Counted from the first letter of the stretch, positions 42,576-55,037 are shown. The stretch: DNA of 64,000 nucleotides from Paraconiothyrium sp. Pb-2020 (GCA_022419385.1 JAJUBI010000006.1:186001-250000); one strand, 5' to 3'. Program-made: numbers and translations. Notes: generated from the sequence alone by a model not told the origin.

Positions 42576-43554
42576 GGTTTTAGAGTGTAGATGTACATGC
42601 TGTAGAATTGGATCTCTTCCATTGCATTGGAGCAGGATCTCCCTTCTCTTCTCAAGGTCTTGAGCCCACTTTTCGCAGATGACTATTCCGTCGTGCGTAT
42701 CTCACCTCTTCTGGTCTCAGCAGCGCCTTCACAGCCATTCCGACGCGCTCAATAGATGGACTTGAACGTAACCTCACCACAAAGGGCGTTTCTTCATTGT
42801 CGTAAGTACACTCGATGAGAAGCTCTGGCAAAGTATCATGACCAACTTTCGTACGCTGACATGGACGAACCGACAATGCTGTTTGATGAATAGACTGGCA
42901 CTGATCTTTCCACCATCAGTAATGACGATGGACTAGCATTCACAGGCTCCAATGCCATCCAAAGTTTGGTGTTCACACAGTCAAACACGACATCAGGTAC
43001 CGACAATGTGATGTGGTGGCGAAGGAGCCTGCAATTAGAGGCCCACATGGCGAAGGTCTATCGGGCCGGTTAAGACGGTAGGACAACCCGGGATCACAAT
43101 TCAAGTTGGTTGCGGAATGAGACTGTGTTGCTGGACACCTTGATAGCTAAACTCAAAGACTCGTGACCGGGTCAACATGTTATCATCCGTTAGTTGTGCC
43201 ATCTCGATAGCTACCGTGATCAATTTAAATCGCATCGGGTACGAATGGTGAGAATCATGTCAGTGTATGTCAGCGCGCACTTGAAGGAGAGAGGAGGATT
43301 GTAAGCAAGGAGCATGTCACTGGAAGCGAGGCTGTCGGTGGCTGCTCCACTCCGGGCAAGCCGAGCGTGCCTTTCCACCCCACCACTTAGCAACCTCGCG
43401 TTCCTCGCGTCTTTCTCAATGCGCCGCTTACAAACTGCAACTGCATGCGGTGGACAATGTCGCAATCACAGCCTCATCGTACAAAGGGGAGCTTGCACAA
43501 TGCTGCAAAGCGCCCACCGCACTGTCACCACACCATTGCCCGCCCTCGATAGCC
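42576..43554. other. Intergenic, no gene seen
   Basis: 979 bp between subtilase and FAD monooxygenase, same strand. The frame upstream of the monooxygenase is open from 43450 but looks like 5' UTR. No other feature. Confidence 0.5.
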
Positions 43555-44769
43555 ATGACCTTCACGAAGCCGGTTCTCATCTCCGGCGGCGGCATTGCTT
43601 CACTGCTGCTCGCTTCAACCCTGCGCCGCAGCAACATCCCGTTTATCGTATACGAGCGCGATGCATCGCCCATCTTCCGTGCCCAGGGCTACCGCTTACG
43701 CCTCTCCAACGAGGGTCTTAACGCCATCGAGAAGGCGCTGCCGCCCGAGAAGTGGAACAAGTTCTGGGCCACATGCGGGAAGACCGGTGGTGCAGGTCTC
43801 ATAAGCCTCGACCCTATAACCAACGAGACAATAGACGAGGGGCTCGACGCTGCCAGGCCCAGCACAGGCCCGAGGGAAGTGTTGTCGTCCCGCGACGGCA
43901 AGGTGGTGGGCATCAGCCGCGGCGATATGCGAAAGGTGTTCATGGAAGGCATCGAGGACTCGATCCGATGGGGTCACCATGTCAGGAGCTACGAGTTGAC
44001 AGCCGACGGTGTGCGTGCTATTTTCGCAGACGGCTCCAAGTCTGAAGAGGGGTGTCTGCTGGTAGGCGGCGAGGGCATCTACTCCTACGTCGCCAAGCAG
44101 CTGTCGGGCGGCAAACTCAAGGTCTACGATATGGGATCCCGTGGTATCCATGGTCAGGCACCAACAACAGCTTTCAAGGGCCTTGGAGAGGGTGTCTTCC
44201 GCCTAGTCGATGAGAAGACGGTACCAGGTCACAAGATCTTCCTCATTACCAACGTCCGCCCTCAAGATATGGACGATCCCAACGTCGAGTTCGGCTGGAC
44301 TATGGGCGGCTCTCCTGGTGTCGTGAAAGCCCCAAACGACAATTACACGTTAATTGGTAAGCCTGCTGCCGACTTGGCCAAATCGCTCACCGAGAATTGG
44401 CACCCGCGCTTCAAGCCTCTCTTTGAGCAAATGAACGAGTCAGAGGCCGCCTTCTGGAAGATCACTTGCTCTTCTCCTGATGGAGTTCCTGAATGGTCCA
44501 ACGAGCCTCGAGTGACCGTAATTGGGGACGCAGTACACTCGATGACTCCAGCGGGCGGCATCGGCGCGAACACGGCTGTGAGAGACTCGGAGCTGCTAGG
44601 AAGATTGTTAGCAGAAGCTGGCGAGTTCAGAAACGGCATCACCGAGGCGTATGAGAAGGAAATGAGGGTTTACGCCAGCGAAGCTGTCAAGACGAGTTTC
44701 AATCAGTCAGTCTCATCGCTCGGTACAAAGATCGACTTGAACACGACTATTGAACCTAGAGATGTCTAA
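43555..44769 (+). CDS. FAD-dependent monooxygenase (PHBH/salicylate hydroxylase-like)
   Basis: Intronless, 404 aa from the ATG at 43555. The FAD-binding GxGxxG is ISGGGIASLLLAS at the N terminus, followed by FIVYERDASP. The second FAD motif is VIGDAVHSMTPAGGIGANTAVRD, typical of the PF01494 group. GDMRKVFMEGI corresponds to the (D)G-type motif region. No signal peptide or membrane anchor. Family knowledge: hydroxylates or epoxidises aromatic or polyketide-like substrates with NAD(P)H and O2. No partner genes are adjacent. It is about 27 kb from the RiPP locus, so membership is unlikely. Confidence 0.92.
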   Translation: MTFTKPVLISGGGIASLLLASTLRRSNIPFIVYERDASPIFRAQGYRLRLSNEGLNAIEKALPPEKWNKFWATCGKTGGAGLISLDPITNETIDEGLDAARPSTGPREVLSSRDGKVVGISRGDMRKVFMEGIEDSIRWGHHVRSYELTADGVRAIFADGSKSEEGCLLVGGEGIYSYVAKQLSGGKLKVYDMGSRGIHGQAPTTAFKGLGEGVFRLVDEKTVPGHKIFLITNVRPQDMDDPNVEFGWTMGGSPGVVKAPNDNYTLIGKPAADLAKSLTENWHPRFKPLFEQMNESEAAFWKITCSSPDGVPEWSNEPRVTVIGDAVHSMTPAGGIGANTAVRDSELLGRLLAEAGEFRNGITEAYEKEMRVYASEAVKTSFNQSVSSLGTKIDLNTTIEPRDV

Positions 44770-44958
44770 CTGTGAAGAAAACCAACAGCAAGCTCTACAT
44801 TCTCGTCCACTTATCTCTACTCTGTCCATACCATATACAAGCATTCCGAAGGCGTTCCAAGGAAGCGTCAGACGACTGCCACTCAACAATACAAGATTCG
44901 CAATTTACTTCCCTCAAATAGACCGACTGTGACTCAGCTGAACCATCTCTCCATTCTA

Positions 44959-45360
44959 TCACTCTTGCAGTTCCTGGCATAGTACCCATGTCGGTTTCTC
45001 CTCCTCCAAGAACCGACTCTCTTCAAGCTTCGGACCTCTGTGGAGTACCATGTCGCCCTGCCCTTTGCAAGCTTCCTCACCACTGCGACGCTTGTCAGCA
45101 ATGTAAATGAGTAGGCCCACTTCAACTTACACGAAGAATGCGCATCCGCACCGCTCTCGATCAATGCGGTAGATTACTGCCGTCTCGTTGTTCCAAATGG
45201 GCTCACAATAGGCATGCGTTTGCAAGCCGACTGACCACCACGCTGTGTCTTCCATGCGAACATAGCCGCACAAGGGAGTGTTGTCGGGAGGGGGGTCGTC
45301 GCCGATCGGGGCCGCAAAGGCAGCACAAGCAGCCACAACAAGTGAAACGAAGAGCCTCAT
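44959..45360 (-). CDS. Small secreted cysteine-rich protein (effector candidate)
   Basis: Two exons (45360-45131, 45082-44959) encode 117 aa. A signal peptide is at residues 1-17 (MRLFVSLVVAACAAFAA). The unspliced frame ends CGCAFFV; splicing at GT|GTAAGT to GCAG|TGG extends it to CAFFVGEEACKGQG and ends TWVLCQELQE, adding two cysteines. Mature cysteines: LCGY, AYCE, RCGC, ACKG, LCQE. It has one N-glycosylation site (NNET). No known domain. Its layout resembles the 37.7-kb protein (similar length, spliced late), but sequence similarity is weak. Confidence 0.75.
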
Positions 45361-46352
45361 GTCGAAGCAGTCCTAGCTGCCACGTGGAAAGACAAAGAAT
45401 GTATACGAACAGTATCCAGGTGCAGAAGTATTTGCAGTCTAACGCAGCGTTGATCCTGCGACCTGGTTGAGCGGGCATTCAGGGTCTCTAAATACTCAGC
45501 TCAACGTCCTCTTCCAGCCCCTTCGCAGGTGCATGCGCCCTCACCGACATTTTTGACAAAGCTGCTACGCACACAGCCTACTCCATTCCAGTAGTTCCCG
45601 TAACCGGCAACGTGTGTATGGCTACTACTCCTTTCCGGATGTACCTCGTAGAACAGAAGTGCAACGACGAACTAAAACTATCGGCTAGTTTCGCGACACA
45701 GCAAACGTTCCATTGGCACCACTTGATGTACGAACACACCATGCATCCTATGAATATAGGTACCCAGGATATGGAGCTGGAACCACCGACGTGTCCCCAG
45801 CCATGCGCTATATGCTGCTGCCCGGGTCCTATATATTGGAAACTCACCGCCGGAAATGGCGCGTGCCATTGACCGCCCTCCTTCCTCTCTCACCTGGCAG
45901 TTGGGTTTTAGGTTGTTACGTATCCGTCATTGGTCTCAGTCCATATTGTCTTGTCCTCTATCTCTCCTCCGTGCCGGTACGATTGCTGCTCGGCTCACAC
46001 GGAAAGAGCGCCACTGTCATGCGACGTATCGATCACGCTACACAGGATGGACCGCGGCTGCAACAGTCGTACGTATGGTACTTTTCGTCCAGAAGACATG
46101 AGGGTCGAAGATACGACTGGTGATATTACGAAGATAGTACTGTATTGGACATGAAGATTGGAGTGTGGCGGTGTGCTAGGGCAAGACTTTCGACGACGCC
46201 CCACATCTTTCTGGGCCGCTTCGAGCGCGAGGCAGTCGACTGCTATGGGGGAGGATGCTTTTAAAACAAGAAACCTACTCATCCCATGTTCACACTACGC
46301 TGCACTCCGCGTGCCGACATCGACTCCACCATAGCCCACTCCACGTCAAACT
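45361..46352. other. Intergenic, no gene seen
   Basis: 992 bp between a secreted-protein gene start and the 3' end of the 46.4-46.8 kb gene. Overlapping ORFs up to 136 codons have no motif or signal peptide. Confidence 0.5.
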
Positions 46353-46766
46353 CTACTCCTCCGACCACACCTTCACATATGACGAGAGACTCTCTTTCCT
46401 AACCCACTCCAACTCCTTCCTATAAAGCGTTCTCTCCATAAGCTTGTCCCACAGTCCCTCCAGCGCGTCATAAAAGTTGTTTTCATCAGCCTCAAAGCTG
46501 AGAAGTACAAACGGTAACCCGCCCCGGTAACCTTCAAATGCGTACACAACAAGTTCCGCGTTGCACTTGCCATCTTCCTCGCGGACATAGACGATGTCTA
46601 GTTCGCCATGGGGTGGAGCATCGCAGACCATGAGGCGGGCTTGCGCTACAGTGGGTTAGCATTTTGAATGTGCAGAGCACCAAAGGAGGAACGTACAGAT
46701 GATGAGAGATTTGAGCGCTGCAAGGTCTTGCAAGGTTGGAGACGCGGTTATGGGGAGCGACGTCAT
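46353..46766 (-). CDS. Hypothetical small protein
   Basis: Two exons (46766-46697, 46645-46353) give 120 aa: MTSLPITASPTLQDLAALKSL, then after splicing LIISQARLMVCDAPPHGELD. The rest is a mixed alpha/beta chain (IVYVREEDGKCNAELVVYAFEG, FVLLSFEADE). No signal peptide or recognisable domain. The reading frame is open upstream and looks protein-like (PLEHCLFNVQHPATKAELSI), so an additional 5' exon is possible; I found no convincing start for it. Function unknown. Confidence 0.55.
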
Positions 46767-47375
46767 GATGGATAGCTCTGCTTTTGTGGCTGGGTGTTGA
46801 ACGTTGAAGAGGCAGTGCTCGAGCGGGGTGGTTGTTTCTATGGAGATGTTGGGTTGTAAGGTGAAGCAGGCGTGTTATATACCTTGAGGGCGAGGGCAAA
46901 CTTTTGAGGGTACACGTGCGTAGTGACAATTTGCGCAGAGCTGCGCGAAGTGAATGCATGTTTGGTTTGTGCATGCTATATAGCAAGTTCCCGGAGTTTC
47001 CAAAGTGTAGTGCTTTACATGAAATACGATTGTGCCTTTGAACAAGATGCTGCACCCAATCCCATGGACAATCGAGGGTGCTTAGTATTCACCCCTCTTG
47101 CACGTTTTGTCCTCTCGCTGTCGACAAACTATAATAACAGCGTAAAAAGATGGAAGCGCAAAGACGCAGCCTTCCAGTCGAAGGACCCACATCGTTCAAA
47201 TAGGACGATCTAATTGGCAGGAGCAGGTGGTTTGCCGGAGTACAATGACGGTTCCGATTGGTCAGGCAAGGCTCAGCCGCCTAGGTGACAAAAGATGGGA
47301 GTGACACCTGATATCTGATTCACGGCTGCAACTTGCATCTTCCCCGTCGCGATCGGCGTACTAACAGTCGCCATA
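46767..47375. other. Divergent intergenic before the HET gene
   Basis: 609 bp; may include an unrecognised 5' exon of the minus-strand gene in its first 150 bp. The HET promoter is on the right. No other feature seen. Confidence 0.45.
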
Positions 47376-49741
47376 ATGGGATCGGCGTTGTCATCAACGG
47401 AGCATCAGGGGCCTCCGCCAACAAGTCTTCTAAAGACCCGACCCCTCACCTTTAAGCCCGTTCTTGCAAGCGCGCTCTTGGAGTGGTGTGAGCGAGTTGA
47501 AAACGACGGAGGTCAATTCTGGTATCGCGGCTGCAAGAAGAGTCTTGAGGATGAAGACTTTTGGCGACAAGAGTTGAGGGATGGTTGCCCGTTTTGTACA
47601 CTACTCTACGAAGCGATCTGGAAGCTCTATGGGGACTACCTCATTGAGGGCGGCAATCTGAAATGGAGAGTCCCGTATCCACGCACACCGGAGGCCATCC
47701 GTGACGATGGAGGAAATGCAATATACTTTTTTATTCCAGATGGTAAGCTTGTCGACTTGTGCTCACGTTTGACACGTGAGGCGTCGGTCACAATCACTTG
47801 CTGAGATGCTTGACAGATGGAAATCTTGGTCTTCGTTTGCGGAAGTTCCCAAGCTTGTGGCGTGGTAAAGGCCCCTCGGGCGAGGTCAAGCCCATCCCTC
47901 GTGATACAGCTTCAGAAAAGACACTACAGACGGTCAAGCATTGGATCTATGAGTGCACGTCTAGCCACCCACTTTGCAGCCCGGCCGATGTTGCCACGCT
48001 GCCGACGCGGGTCATCGCTGTTGGCCGAGGGGAAGCAGACATACGGTTGCTCGAGACAGAAAAGGCCACGGGCATGTACGCATGCCTGAGTCACCCATGG
48101 GGCAAACGGCCTTTAGTGCGTACTCTCAAGGAGAACATCTCTCAGTTCAAGGCTAGAATTCCTTGGTCAGCACTTCCACGGACGTTCCAAGACGCCATCA
48201 ATTTCACCCGTCGACTTGGTGTGCAGTACATATGGATCGACTCGCTTTGCATCGTTCAAGACGACCCCCTAGACTGGCAAAGAGAAGCAGCTCAAATGGC
48301 AGCCATCTACCAACATGCCTATGTTACGCTGGCAGCTTCCAAAGCGACTGACTCGAGTCGTGGACTGTACACTTCATCCTTGGACCCCAAGTACCAGACA
48401 CAGCAGCTATCGCTTATTAACGACGTCGAGGATACCGACTTCCCACTCAACGCATGCTCTGATCTTTTACACATTGACGGCTTCTTCGACTACTTTCCAA
48501 TCTCTCGCAGAGCTTGGGTGTACCAGGAGCGTCTTCTATCCGCCCGAGTAGTGCATTTCGCCGGTGCAGAAGTAAACTGGGAGTGCAACTCCGCACGAAA
48601 CTGCGAGTGCGGCAAAATCTCTTCCGGAGCAGAGATCCTACCAGATAAGATGCACTTCGCAGGTAGTATAGCAGACCTAAACGGAAAGTTCACCGTATCA
48701 GACCTCCAAGCCCCCACCCCAACTAGCGATGCTCCCAACCAAACCCCAAACTACAGCACCTTCTCACCCTCCCTGGTCCACTCCCCTCAATGGGGTCAGA
48801 GCGTCAAAGCCTGGAGACAAGCCGTAAAGCAATACGCCCAGCTCAACTTGACCTTCCCAAAAGACCGCTTCCCCGCCCTCGCCGGCATCGCCAAAACATG
48901 GAACGCGCAATACGAAACCCAATACCTCGCCGGCCTCTGGCGCAACTCCATCCACCTCGACCTCCTCTGGCTGGTGTATAAACCCTGCCGCCGCCCCGAT
49001 ACATGGCGCGCGCCAACTTGGTCCTGGGCGTCCCTCGAACACACGCACCAAGAGCTGCTCCGCTTCGATTCAGACCCCGAGTGCATGAACTCTGGGAAGG
49101 GAAGCTGGTTTTCGCTGGGTAGGATAGGGACGGAGGATCATGCGGTTGTAGCGGAGGTGTTGGAGGCGGTGTGTGTTCCTGCGGGGGTGGACGCTACGGG
49201 GGAGCTGAGTTCTGCGCACATCGTGCTCTCGACGTATGTGTTGCAGGGGACGTTGGTAAGGTGGCCGGGTGTTCTGGTGGAGTATGGGTCTAGTCCGGTT
49301 TGGCTCGTTGTTGGGGATGTGTGGGTTGCGCAGGGGGATGCGCATACGAGGGGGTTGCAGCTGGATGCGCCAGTGAATGATGCACAGGGGCCTTGGTCAG
49401 TGCCTGTGAGTGTCGTGCGTGTTACTGACTTTGGGCTGGGGACTGGAGAGGGGCCTGAGATGGCGTGTCTTGTTGTGAGAGAGAGGGGCGAGGCGAGGAC
49501 TGTCGAGACGGAGTATGAACGTGTGGGGTATGTCCGGTTCGTGGGAAGGGGGCTTTCTCAGGGCTTTTCCATCTCGAGCGAGCGTGCGAATTCGGAATCG
49601 GAAATGCGGGGCTGGGCTCACAGGTACCGGCGCGAAGTTGATCGACTTCGTCAAGGGGCAGGGAGTGTGGAGAAATCCGCACTGGAACGGCTCGTGGATC
49701 TGTTTCATGAAGCCGGACGACAGACGATCAAGATTGTGTGA
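47376..49741 (+). CDS. Heterokaryon-incompatibility (HET) domain protein
   Basis: Two exons (47376-47742, 47817-49741), 763 aa. The N-terminal region has a CxxC-type GCPFCTLLYEAIW typical of HET proteins. The HET domain begins YACLSHPWGKRP near residue 210, continues with IPWSALPRTFQDAINFTRRL and IWIDSLCIVQDDPLDWQREA, and ends YVTLAASKATDSSRGLY. SRRAWVYQERLLSARVVHF follows, as in most family members; PTWSWASLE is near residue 550. Family knowledge: HET proteins mediate non-self recognition and programmed cell death after hyphal fusion. No NACHT/WD40 partner domain is present. The gene borders a repeat-rich region. Confidence 0.93.
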
Positions 49742-52705
49742 TGTAGGTATACTGAGCCAATGCCAAATCTTGCCCACCCTTATGGAGTGTCTGGACCTTT
49801 AGCTGAGTACCTTCGCCGACTTCTTTTGCCTTAGGTCTTTGTCGTGTACGTTTGCCATCGCCATTCGCCATGTTTCTGTGCCCTGCACTTCGCCGTGTGT
49901 CTTAATCTCTGAGCGGTGGTTTCTTACTCTTAATGTCTGCATGATATATCTATTCTCCATTACCCGTGATGTTCCTCAGCCCCAGTACTGGCAGCAGCCG
50001 GTGCGAGGCAACCTGAACAAGGGTTTACACCATGTCTGACGCCTGTCAAGCTTCAGGTCGGAGATACAACAAGACCATACGAAAAACTCACAAAAACCCT
50101 CGCAAAATTGCCTGAGTAGTTGATAACATTAACCGAGTAATTTGAGTCCAGATGTGTCCTCGGAAATATTTTTTCGGCTTCTTGCTGCGTACAGATGTTT
50201 GACGGGTACGGAGGTAGAAAATCACACGAAAAGCCGACAAAAATCCTCAGAAATGTTCTCCGAGTAGCTTATAATATTGATAGAGCCATACGAACTCTAA
50301 CTATGTCATCGGAAATGTTTTTCGGTCTTTGTTCGTGGAGTGCGTGCGCATTGTACTTGGTGTGGCGGTAGCACTGAAAGCTGTAAAGTATGTGGCGGAC
50401 GACCACGATCCTACGATTAGAGGCCGAAAACTATATTCGAGAGCTGGCATCGAATGCGCACCCTTCAAGTTATTAGGAAGAATAATCGGAAGAACTTTTC
50501 GGGTAGATTTCGTGACTTTCGTTAAGATCATGCGTTTGTAAGGTGTGGCGCTGGCGCCAGTAGTCAAGTCGTGACGCCGGCTCTATCCTAACACTACAGC
50601 ACCGTGAGAAGTCGAAAACTGTTTCCGGATAGAAAATCCAAATGCACGTGCTGTAAAATATTACTCAAGGAGCTCGAAAACTGTTTTCGGGTAAGCTCGA
50701 GGTTCTTCGTGGATTGGATGAGGTTGAGATCCTCGACTCGCAGGTAGCGTCCTACCTAGGTATCCTAACACATACAACACTGTGAGAGGTCGGAAAACGC
50801 TTCCGGAGAGAGAATCCAAATACGCGTGCCGTAAAATCTTACTTAAGTAGCTCGGACATTGTTTTCGGGCAAGCTTAAGGTTTTTCGTGGATCCTCGACT
50901 CGCAGGTGGCCTCCTACCTAGGTATCCAGCAAGGATTCAACAACGTGAGAAGTCGGAAACCATTTCCGTATAGGGATACCGAATGCACGCACCTTATAAT
51001 ACTATCTAGGCAGCTCGGGTATTTTTTTCGGGCAAGGTCGAGGTTCTTCGTGGATTGGGTGAGGTTGAGATCCTCAACTCGTAGGCAGCCTACTACTATC
51101 CAGCAAAAATTCAACAACGTAGAAGTCGGAAACCATTTCCGATTGGAGAACTCGAATGCGCGCACCTTATAACACTACCTAGACTGCTCGGGGATTCTTT
51201 TCGATCAGAGCTGAAGTTTTCCGTGATCGAGTTGATGTTGGGACCTCTGACTCGACAGCCTGCTGTTACCGCAACACCCCCTCTTCGAGTGAATAAGCGC
51301 ATACTCTGATAGCTTCAAAAAGAATTCGGGTCAAATACAAAGTTTCCGGCCTGCCGTAATACTTTCCAACAGATTGTTCAATGATTGAGGTGGCTCTGCG
51401 TGAGAAGCCGGCGCAATTCCATTTCACCCACACTCGAAACCGCTTTCCGACCTAATTATCAGTCGACCGTAGTACCTTATCCAACCACGTAATCGAAAAC
51501 GTCTTCAAGTGGTATATCAGTACTTGGTACTATACACAACGCAGACGCAGACACCCCGATAACAACCGAATGTGCGCGGAAACATCAGCGTACTATCCCA
51601 GATGACAAACAAGTTTCTAATACCAACCGGAAAGATTCTTCGCGCTCTAGGCTAGCTTTTCGTCACTGGTCTTAGCGGCGCTTTCCACAAGTTTTGTGCT
51701 CACCTCCCATGGGAATAAAAGGGGACACAGAGGCAGTACGGTGTCGGAATTATATTTGGCAACAATCAGATAAGCAATAGCTATTACTCCCGAATTGGAA
51801 AATTGCGACTTTGTCAGTGCGTTTTCTTCATATCTTCATTTAAGTAATGATTATACACATGCACACTCAATACGTGAATTCAGATGGCTGGATAACTATT
51901 GATGGCAACCTGATTACATACGTATTTGTCCAATTGATAGTCCTCGCCTGACTTGACTGACTTCGTATCTCTCATTTAGCCCCTCTCTGCACGCTCTCGA
52001 CCTGCGTTTACAATGATCGGCTCGTGGAGCCGAAATAAGACTAAATCCTGTGTGTTGGCGATTCCGAAGCTCGGTCGCATCGTTAGGCATATGTGAAAGA
52101 CATGCAGTGTAATACAAATATCCTTTGAATTTCGAATGGAAGGTTGACTTTGACGTTGGTGTTGTGGGACATGTATGGGGGCCTTACCGAGGCCCTTATC
52201 AATCTAGACTATGGCAATTCGCACTTCCCATGGCCATTGTGTAGAGGCAGGACCATGCAACCAGACCATGCAACCAGTCAACTTCATTCAACGTAGTCGA
52301 GTAGTACAGCCGAAACGAGCTCTTTGGGATCACGTTCCATACCGTATGCCATAGTCAGGCTATCGGCGATAGGAGGTTGGTGTTCAGATCGCAAAGCCTG
52401 GCCGCCACTTGAGCTTCAGGCAACAACGTTTCCAGGGTCTTCGGTAGGCTGCAACAGCATTAACTGTACCGCAACCATCCCTCGCACGAGAACCTTCGTC
52501 GGGCGCAGCACAAAGGGCGGAATATGACTCGATTCAGTATGTATGTACATTGAGTCACGGTCCGAATCCTCATAACCAACATAAGACGTCGACAATCTTC
52601 TCTTCAATACTCACTATCATCTTGTCAACAACGCACGATATCGAATCCTCAACTCCAGATGCAGATCTACGTGCCTTTGAATTTGATCTTGCTAACGAAG
52701 CCACA
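49742..52705. other. 3-kb gene-free region containing a degenerate satellite
   Basis: Between the HET gene and the F-box-like gene. The left half (50060-51500) is a decayed tandem array described separately. The right half (51500-52705) has only short unsupported ORFs. Confidence 0.6.
50060..51500 (+). repeat. Degenerate tandem array of ~150-180-bp units
   Basis: Clear units start at 50604, 50782, 50945 and 51119 (spacings 178, 163, 174 bp). Each opens GTGAGAAGTCGGAAA(C/A) with a short dyad CGGAAACCATTTCCG, continues AATGCxCG...CTTATAA and AGCTCGG...TTTTCGGGCAAG, then GAGGTTCTTCGTGGATTGG and TCCTCGACTCGCAGG...CCTACCTAGGTATCC. A related but shorter pattern (CGAAAA...CAAAAATCCTC...GAGTAG) occurs at 50079 and 50226, and decayed copies extend past 51300. 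No ORF is conserved across units, so this is non-coding satellite-like DNA. Confidence 0.85.
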
Positions 52706-53656
52706 ATGGCTTTCGCCTACCAAACCGCACCAGCATTCACCCACGATGTCACGAACGACCTCGGTCAATATGTTATGCCACATCTGATCGAATGGTGGAA
52801 AGTCGTCAGAGCAGAGCATGATTACCACTACAAGCAGTATGCCACTTCCCTCGTCCCCACGAATGCAAGCAAGGACTAACGACCGCCAGGATAGCAGAGC
52901 TCAAAGCTTTCGTACGACAAGCCGATAAAGCGCTTGCACCGACCAAAAAGCGAGACGGTCCACACTCGACCGCAACGAAGCGTTTGATTCAGCACAGGCG
53001 CTCTTGCCACGAGAATGTAAAACCATTGGAAGACAAGATATACCTGCTGAGAAGGTGCGTCGTGCCTAACCATATGTAGCTCTGAATTAGGACTGATACG
53101 TAGGCGTACAAGACATCTAGCCTCCTTCGACAAGATCTTCAACGCAGCTATCGAGCCCTACTCTCGCGCCTCCTCTCTTGCACTCACCTCGGCCCTCTAC
53201 TCGAAATGCCCCCGCGAGCTGCGCGACATGGTGTACTCGCACCTCCTTGAAGAGGGCGACACTCTCAACCGCCAATTCGCGAAGCAAGTCTGGCTCCCCT
53301 TTGAGTCAGTGGAATACTCCTTCCCAAACTTTCTCAACCTAGAATTTGTCCATGAGGAAGTGGTGTCGGAGATGATGCACATGCTCGCGAAGCGGTTCAC
53401 ACCAGTACCGGAGAAACTATCCGCATTCCTCACAACAAGCGACGTCGAGCTCGAATTTGCAGCTTCGGAATTCTTCAGGCATCTGCGCGGGGCGACGTTC
53501 CCAGATACTGTGTTCAACAAGCCGCCTCAGAGGAGTGAGGCGGAGAAGATGAAGGCGGCTCAAGAGCTCTATGGAAGGTGCTGCCAGGGAGGTATATTGA
53601 AGCCGACCTGTAGAACTGTGACGATGACGGTCAAGCGAGAGGAAATGGAATGGTGA
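52706..53656 (+). CDS. Hypothetical protein with F-box-like segment
   Basis: Three exons (52706-52836, 52890-53054, 53104-53656) encode 282 aa. Splicing restores HYKQIAELKAFVRQADKAL and KIYLLRRRTRHLASF; both introns are about 50 nt. The middle has KCPRELRDMVYSHLLEE, resembling the F-box-like LPRELRDxIxxLV opening of the 13.2-kb protein and many Pezizomycotina proteins, here internal. An N-terminal helical basic region could be a coiled coil. No enzymatic motif. Family unknown. Confidence 0.7.
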
Positions 53657-55037
53657 ATGTTGCAGTCGATCGGTGCAGGATATGTGCGAGATGGACGTCG
53701 CTGGGACAGAGATATTGGTCTTTGGCTGCAGCTGGACTGCAATCTGCCCTTAGGTTATATGCGCGATTCGCAGAACATGATACGCAGAAGCAGCATGACC
53801 ATGACCACGCCGGAAATGCCAAATCAAAGACGCAAGCTTCGAGGGCGTCAAGGTGGTCTCGACACATAGAAAATAGTACTCGACAGACATGGGAATGTCC
53901 GTTTCGTGGTGTCATACAAGCCTTGTTGAAGACTTGACCAGAGCACCTTCTCGAAAATCTCTACAATTGTTCTCCCCGCGACAGTTCCATTGGTCACGCA
54001 CAGCAGCTAGCATACGGTGACACGGCACGAACAGTGGTCGACAGTGCGCCTCCTACCGGTAGCTGTACTCCGCTCCAGCAGTCTACCCCACCCGCGAGAA
54101 AAACACTGCGTAAGCGTGCAACATCTTTCCTGCGTTTCACACAGTCGTCATCGAATGAGACAAAGAATAGAATATTGAAGAAGCACGACGAAATATTGGA
54201 ATATTGGACGAGTGGCAAGCATGATCGCGATCCCCAGCTGTGGTCCGTGGCGCCCCACACGCGCCAGTTTCAGTGGATCCGGTCAGGACCAGAAGGGGAC
54301 AGTGACTATAATTAGGCGTATTGGAGGACGGCCACAATGCCCTTCATGTTGATGAAATCTCTGGGGGAAAGCATTGATGAAGTGATCTTCTCCAGTGTAG
54401 TGTTGTTCTGGCAAAGGGGGAACAGGGAGAGGGGCCGTGGGAGTGAAGTTCGTGTGGTGCTTACGCATCGTGATTTCGTGATCGACGCGAGACAGCTGGA
54501 CGGGCGTTTCCGAGGGAACATGGCGTCCTCCAGGCTAGCAGTTGTGTTTCCCTGAAACGGATGGGCGTCCACACAATGACCGGGTGAGTTGGCGGCTCCC
54601 TTGATGATGATGGCACTGCATCCTGCACAGCGCCCATCTCGCACGCCGGACAGCAACGACAGTCATCGGCGCGTCGAGCAGCTCGATCAGCGCAACCTCC
54701 GAGATGGAAATGAGCACAGGAGCATCGCCACGGAATGGCTGGAGCGTGCAGACGAGGCCCGCGTATCATTGGCTGTGGAGCCCCTGACGGCGCCGTTGCC
54801 AGGCCAGGGTGGCGCAGGGTAGCGAAAACAGGGGAGCTTTTCCGCCTGCAGGCTGGCTGGATGCCCCATGGGCTCGAATAAAAGGCGACGCGTCTCCTGA
54901 GAGAGTTGAGACTCCATCCATTCACTTGGTCCATCCATACAGTCGCTTACCAGTCGTCGATTCCAGTCCATCGTTAATTCAATCCATATAATACATACCA
55001 GTCACTTACTTTAATCCAACAAACAACAATCTTCAAG
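53657..55037. other. 1.4-kb intergenic, no gene seen
   Basis: ORFs on both strands lack support. A TATA-like AATAAAAGG at about 54877-54885 lies roughly 160 bp before the GPI-protein ATG, followed by a pyrimidine- and CATCCA-rich leader. Confidence 0.5.

Noticed and set aside
43555..44769. FAD monooxygenase as a member of the RiPP cluster (UstF-like)
   Set aside because: It is about 27 kb away with many unrelated genes between and belongs to the PHBH-like rather than the flavin-monooxygenase type used in ustiloxin biosynthesis.
46534..47055. 173-codon minus-strand ORF
   Set aside because: Different frame from the spliced small gene there; His/Arg/Ser-rich translation without features. An alternative upstream exon remains possible but unproven.
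50906..51172. ORFs of about 60-90 codons in the satellite array
   Set aside because: They appear in single units only, in both strands, and are not conserved between repeat copies.
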